In this document: one piece after another, positions 5,937-8,297 of the stretch
Layout: the number at the start of each line of letters is the position of its first letter
Position numbering within the stretch: position 1 is the stretch's first letter
Assembly (NCBI GenBank): GCA_016929875.1
Contig: JAFGHZ010000032.1
Span: forward strand, 1-8,297
Source: Dehalococcoidales bacterium
GTDB lineage: Bacteria; Chloroflexota; Dehalococcoidia; Dehalococcoidales; Fen-1064
Length of the DNA stretch: 8,297 bases
Reading direction: 5' to 3'
Program-made: the position numbers and the translations under genes
Notes under the pieces: model-generated
The model's input: only the letters and a program-made list of their open reading frames with translations
Told to the model about the DNA's origin: nothing
Database searches by the model: none

Positions 5937-7855
5937 CGCGAATATCGGACCGATGGAAAAAGCTTATTATCGGTGTGCGGTAGAAAAAGTGCCGCCACGA
6001 ATTCATGCATAAACGGCGCATAATTCGATAGTTCGATGTTGGTCATCTTTCGTGCGATACTCAGCGATTTCTCGAAAGCAGCAACAGACGTCAGTGCCAT
6101 TCGTGCTCCGGCAAGCGAACTGTTACCGATGAACTGGATCCGCTTTACATCGATGTCGGGTATCAGCCCGATAGCAATTGCCTTGGGTATGTTTAGCGAA
6201 CTGCCGAAGCCGCCAGCGACGTAGATAGTCTCCAGATGGTCGAAACCGAGTCCGACGTAGTCCGACAGCGATTTTATGGCGGCAAATACTGCGCCCTTCG
6301 ATTTGATAAGGTTGGCAATTTCCGATTCCGATATCGAAATTGCTTCACCGTTTTCGGTTTCCTCGGGATTAGCGAGAATGTAATATGTCTCGCTATCTTC
6401 GGTAATCAAGCGGGAATCATTGCGAGAAGTGCTGAATTTCCCATCGCGTTCGATGATACCATTCCGTACTAATTCGTAGATGGTATCTATCAATCCGGAA
6501 CCGCAAATACCTCTCGGTTTTGCTTTCCCGATAGTTTCGTAAACGACCTTGCCGTCCTTGATTTCCACTTTCTCGATGGCGCCCCGAGTAGCTCTCATTC
6601 CATAACGGGTACCCCCGCCTTCGAAAGCGGGTCCGGCGGAAGCAGAACAGCATACCAACCATTCGTTATTGCCGATGACGATTTCCCCGTTGGTTCCGAT
6701 GTCGATTAAGCACCTGACTTCCGGCCGGTCGGCGATTCCGCAAGCCAGTACCCCTGCCACGATATCTCCGCCGACATAACTGGCAATGCTCGGCGCCACT
6801 TCCAGGATACCCTGCGGATTGATTTCAATACCGACTTCACGAGCGAAGATTTGAGGATAAACTACCGTGGTCGGGACATATGGTTCCAGCCTGATGGAGC
6901 AGGGCGTCATATTCAACAGGAAATGACTCATCGTGGTATTGCCTGCCGCAACGACAGCATTTATGTCTCCGATTTCAATGTGGTTCTCCTTCGCCAGAGA
7001 TTGAGCGAGGTGGTTGATGTTTGTGATCACGGCTTTGTGAAGGGGTTCCAGTGAGCCGCGTACGCAGGCAAATACCATCCGCGAGATAACATCCTCGCCG
7101 TAGTGGGCCTGCGAGTTATGACTGCCCTTAGCACCGAGGACTTTCCCGGTTGTAAGGTTCACAAGCTGGGCGACGACCGTCGTCGTGCCGACATCGATCG
7201 CCAGTCCGTAGTGTTTGCTCGAGGTATCGCCGCCTTCGATTGCCAGTATACGGCCGATACCGTTGTGTCGGGCGAATGTAACGGTCACTTTCCAATCATA
7301 AGCGCGCAGCTTTTCTGTCAGGTTTTGCAAGCAAGCAAGGGAGATTTCAAAAGTCGGGTAGCTGGAAATCTTACTCAGCTCGCGGGTAATACGGTCGATG
7401 TCCGAGGCATTGTCCTCGAGAGTCGGCTCCAATAACTCGAGATAGACCTTCTTGATAGGAGGGTCGAAAGACACCGGTAGTTCACCGGTTTGACGGTGCA
7501 GTTCGACTTTTTCCGGCTCGCTGTAAACGATGGAGGTGCCTTCGAGTATAATCTTTTCCTGCTCTGTTCTTGATTTCGGAGGGACCCTTACGGTGAGATT
7601 ATCGTTGATTTTCGTCCGGCAGGCGAGGACATAGCCGCCTTCTATTTCATCTTTAAAAAAAACTGCGATAGCGTTTTTGTCGGCCATAGCTCTCCCGCTA
7701 ACGACCTGCAAACGGCATTCTCCACAGAGGCCATCGCCCCCGCAGAGACTGTTGATAAGAACCCCTGCTTTTTCTGCGGCTTGCAGAAGAGTTGAGCCGG
7801 CTTCTATTTCGATTATTTTATTGTCGGGTAAGAAGGTAACTTTATATTTTGCCAT
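5933..7855 (-). CDS. [2Fe-2S]/ASKHA corrinoid-protein reductive activator (RACo/RamA-like, DUF4445)
   Basis: The 640-residue protein is of the family that uses ATP to reduce the inactive Co(II) state of corrinoid proteins back to Co(I), in the Wood-Ljungdahl pathway or in methyltransferase systems. An N-terminal plant-type ferredoxin domain (1-90) has cluster ligands C38, C44, C47 and C79. A linker (about 95-210) leads to the ASKHA ATPase part: Asp221-Val-Gly-Thr-Thr-Thr (phosphate 1), Asn306-Thr-Thr-Met, Asp385-Ile-Gly-Thr-Asn-Gly-Glu, Ser-Ala-Ser-Ala-Gly-Pro-Ala-Phe-Glu-Gly-Gly (404-414), Gly-Ile-Cys-Gly-Ser-Gly-Leu (449-455) and Val-Ala-Gly-Gly-Phe-Gly (546-551). The family C-terminal block Phe-Val-Ala-Ala-Leu-Phe-Leu-Pro-His-Thr is intact. 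I chose ATG 7855 over the in-frame ATG 7882 because AGGAAGG lies just upstream of it and the ferredoxin fold begins there. No corrinoid protein or methyltransferase is in the window, so its partner is unknown. Confidence 0.9.
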   Translation of the reverse strand: MAKYKVTFLPDNKIIEIEAGSTLLQAAEKAGVLINSLCGGDGLCGECRLQVVSGRAMADKNAIAVFFKDEIEGGYVLACRTKINDNLTVRVPPKSRTEQEKIILEGTSIVYSEPEKVELHRQTGELPVSFDPPIKKVYLELLEPTLEDNASDIDRITRELSKISSYPTFEISLACLQNLTEKLRAYDWKVTVTFARHNGIGRILAIEGGDTSSKHYGLAIDVGTTTVVAQLVNLTTGKVLGAKGSHNSQAHYGEDVISRMVFACVRGSLEPLHKAVITNINHLAQSLAKENHIEIGDINAVVAAGNTTMSHFLLNMTPCSIRLEPYVPTTVVYPQIFAREVGIEINPQGILEVAPSIASYVGGDIVAGVLACGIADRPEVRCLIDIGTNGEIVIGNNEWLVCCSASAGPAFEGGGTRYGMRATRGAIEKVEIKDGKVVYETIGKAKPRGICGSGLIDTIYELVRNGIIERDGKFSTSRNDSRLITEDSETYYILANPEETENGEAISISESEIANLIKSKGAVFAAIKSLSDYVGLGFDHLETIYVAGGFGSSLNIPKAIAIGLIPDIDVKRIQFIGNSSLAGARMALTSVAAFEKSLSIARKMTNIELSNYAPFMHEFVAALFLPHTDNKLFPSVRYSR

Positions 7856-7859
7856 TCTT

Positions 7860-7865
7860 CCTTCC
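7860..7865 (-). promoter_or_regulatory. Ribosome binding site fixing the activator start
   Basis: The minus strand GGAAGG lies four bases before ATG 7855. The in-frame upstream ATG at 7882 has no purine-rich site before it. This decides the start in favour of 7855. Confidence 0.7.
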
Positions 7866-7903
7866 TGTTTCACAGGATACATAAATGCTTTTGTGATTAC
7901 TAG

Positions 7904-7932
7904 TTTACCAAAAGGTATGAGTATGATACAAT
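7904..7932 (+). promoter_or_regulatory. Promoter of the cvpA-family gene
   Basis: TTTACC (7904-7909, 4 of 6) and TACAAT (7927-7932, 5 of 6) are separated by 17 bases. The start would be near 7939, giving a leader of about 65 bases to ATG 8004. The -10 box shares bases 7927-7928 with the -10 box of the opposing promoter. Confidence 0.5.
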
Positions 7933-7952
7933 CTGGAGTACCTGTCTGGCAA
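7923..7952 (-). promoter_or_regulatory. Promoter of the corrinoid activator gene
   Basis: On the minus strand TTGCCA (7947-7952, 5 of 6) and TATCAT (7923-7928, 5 of 6) are separated by 18 bases. The start would be near 7916, about 60 bases before ATG 7855. It overlaps the plus-strand promoter, so polymerase bound at one should block the other. Confidence 0.55.
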
Positions 7953-8003
7953 ATATCCTGTCGGTTCCACTCCGTACCGATACTTTAAGTAAGGAGAAGG
8001 AAG

Positions 8004-8297
8004 ATGAACGTCCTTGATATCGGAATCATTGTCTATTTGATTATCTCGATTTTCGGGGGAATTGCTCAAGGTCTTATCAGGTCCGTGCTTTCCATTGTCG
8101 GACTTATCGTCGGTATCGTACTGGCGAGCAACTTCTATCAGCAACTCGGGGGAGTCCTCACTTTTACCCATAATACCAATGTCTCGAATATCATCGCCTT
8201 CATAATTATTCTGATGGTGGTAATGGCAGCCGCGGCGGTAGCCGCTTTCTTTTTAAAGACAATTATCAAAATAGTTATGCTGGGTTGGGTGGATAGG
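8004..8297 (+). CDS. CvpA-family integral membrane protein (5' part)
   Basis: The first 98 codons are present; the gene continues past the right edge. It begins Met-Asn-Val-Leu-Asp-Ile, the usual CvpA opening, and has three hydrophobic segments at about 4-22, 29-45 and 62-84. It reaches the family motif Leu-Gly-Trp-Val-Asp-Arg at 93-98, matching Gly-Trp-x-Asp-Arg of CvpA proteins. The family is named for a role in colicin V production in E. coli, but in most bacteria it is a conserved inner-membrane protein of uncertain function. The ATG at 8004 has a strong AAGGAGAAGG site (7991-8000). It is divergent from the corrinoid activator gene; nothing in the sequence shows a functional link. Confidence 0.85.
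   Translation, partial: MNVLDIGIIVYLIISIFGGIAQGLIRSVLSIVGLIVGIVLASNFYQQLGGVLTFTHNTNVSNIIAFIIILMVVMAAAAVAAFFLKTIIKIVMLGWVDR

Noticed and set aside
7856..7882. Start of the corrinoid activator at the upstream in-frame ATG (nine extra residues)
   Set aside because: There is no ribosome site before 7882, whereas AGGAAGG precedes ATG 7855 and the ferredoxin fold starts there.

Overview
The window looks like ordinary chromosomal DNA from an anaerobic bacterium, most probably a member of Chloroflexota of the Dehalococcoidia type. The basis is remembered resemblance only: a RACo-type corrinoid-activating protein, the style of the DppD/DppF pair, a zinc-ribbon DDE transposase family common in that group, and a stand-alone RsbRD_N-type protein. 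No rRNA or tRNA is present to settle the assignment.

Left block (about 1-3620, minus strand). Read in the direction of transcription, two tandem sigma70-like promoters (3543-3620) precede dppD (2434-3444) and dppF (1403-2416), the two ATPases of a di/oligopeptide ABC importer. One base after dppF comes a possible 39-codon membrane miniprotein (1282-1401). Next is a candidate promoter with a PHO-box-like tandem repeat, then a membrane-anchored SurA/parvulin-type peptidyl-prolyl isomerase (98-1147). An ABC ATPase with a TTG start runs off the left edge. No permease or substrate-binding gene is visible for the Dpp ATPases.

Middle (3679-4467, minus strand). This is a full-length, open, transposase-derived gene. 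Its zinc ribbon is intact, but all three expected DDE catalytic residues appear to be replaced and about 20 residues around the third are missing. It has a plausible promoter and ribosome binding site and no recognisable terminal inverted repeats. It is the best candidate here for something undescribed: a possibly domesticated, catalytically dead transposase kept as a DNA-binding protein.

Right block (4468-8297). A strong promoter drives a canonical enoyl-CoA hydratase (4680-5423), followed by a clear intrinsic terminator and an RsbRD_N-like sensor or regulator (5481-5936). That gene's stop codon overlaps, tail to tail, the stop of a long [2Fe-2S]/ASKHA corrinoid-protein activator (5933-7855, minus strand). 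The activator and a CvpA-family membrane protein (8004 onward, plus strand) are transcribed divergently from two core promoters whose -10 boxes overlap.

The genes serve several functions (peptide import, protein folding at the membrane, acyl-CoA metabolism, corrinoid activation) rather than one pathway. I see no CRISPR array, phage module, toxin-antitoxin pair or RNA gene.
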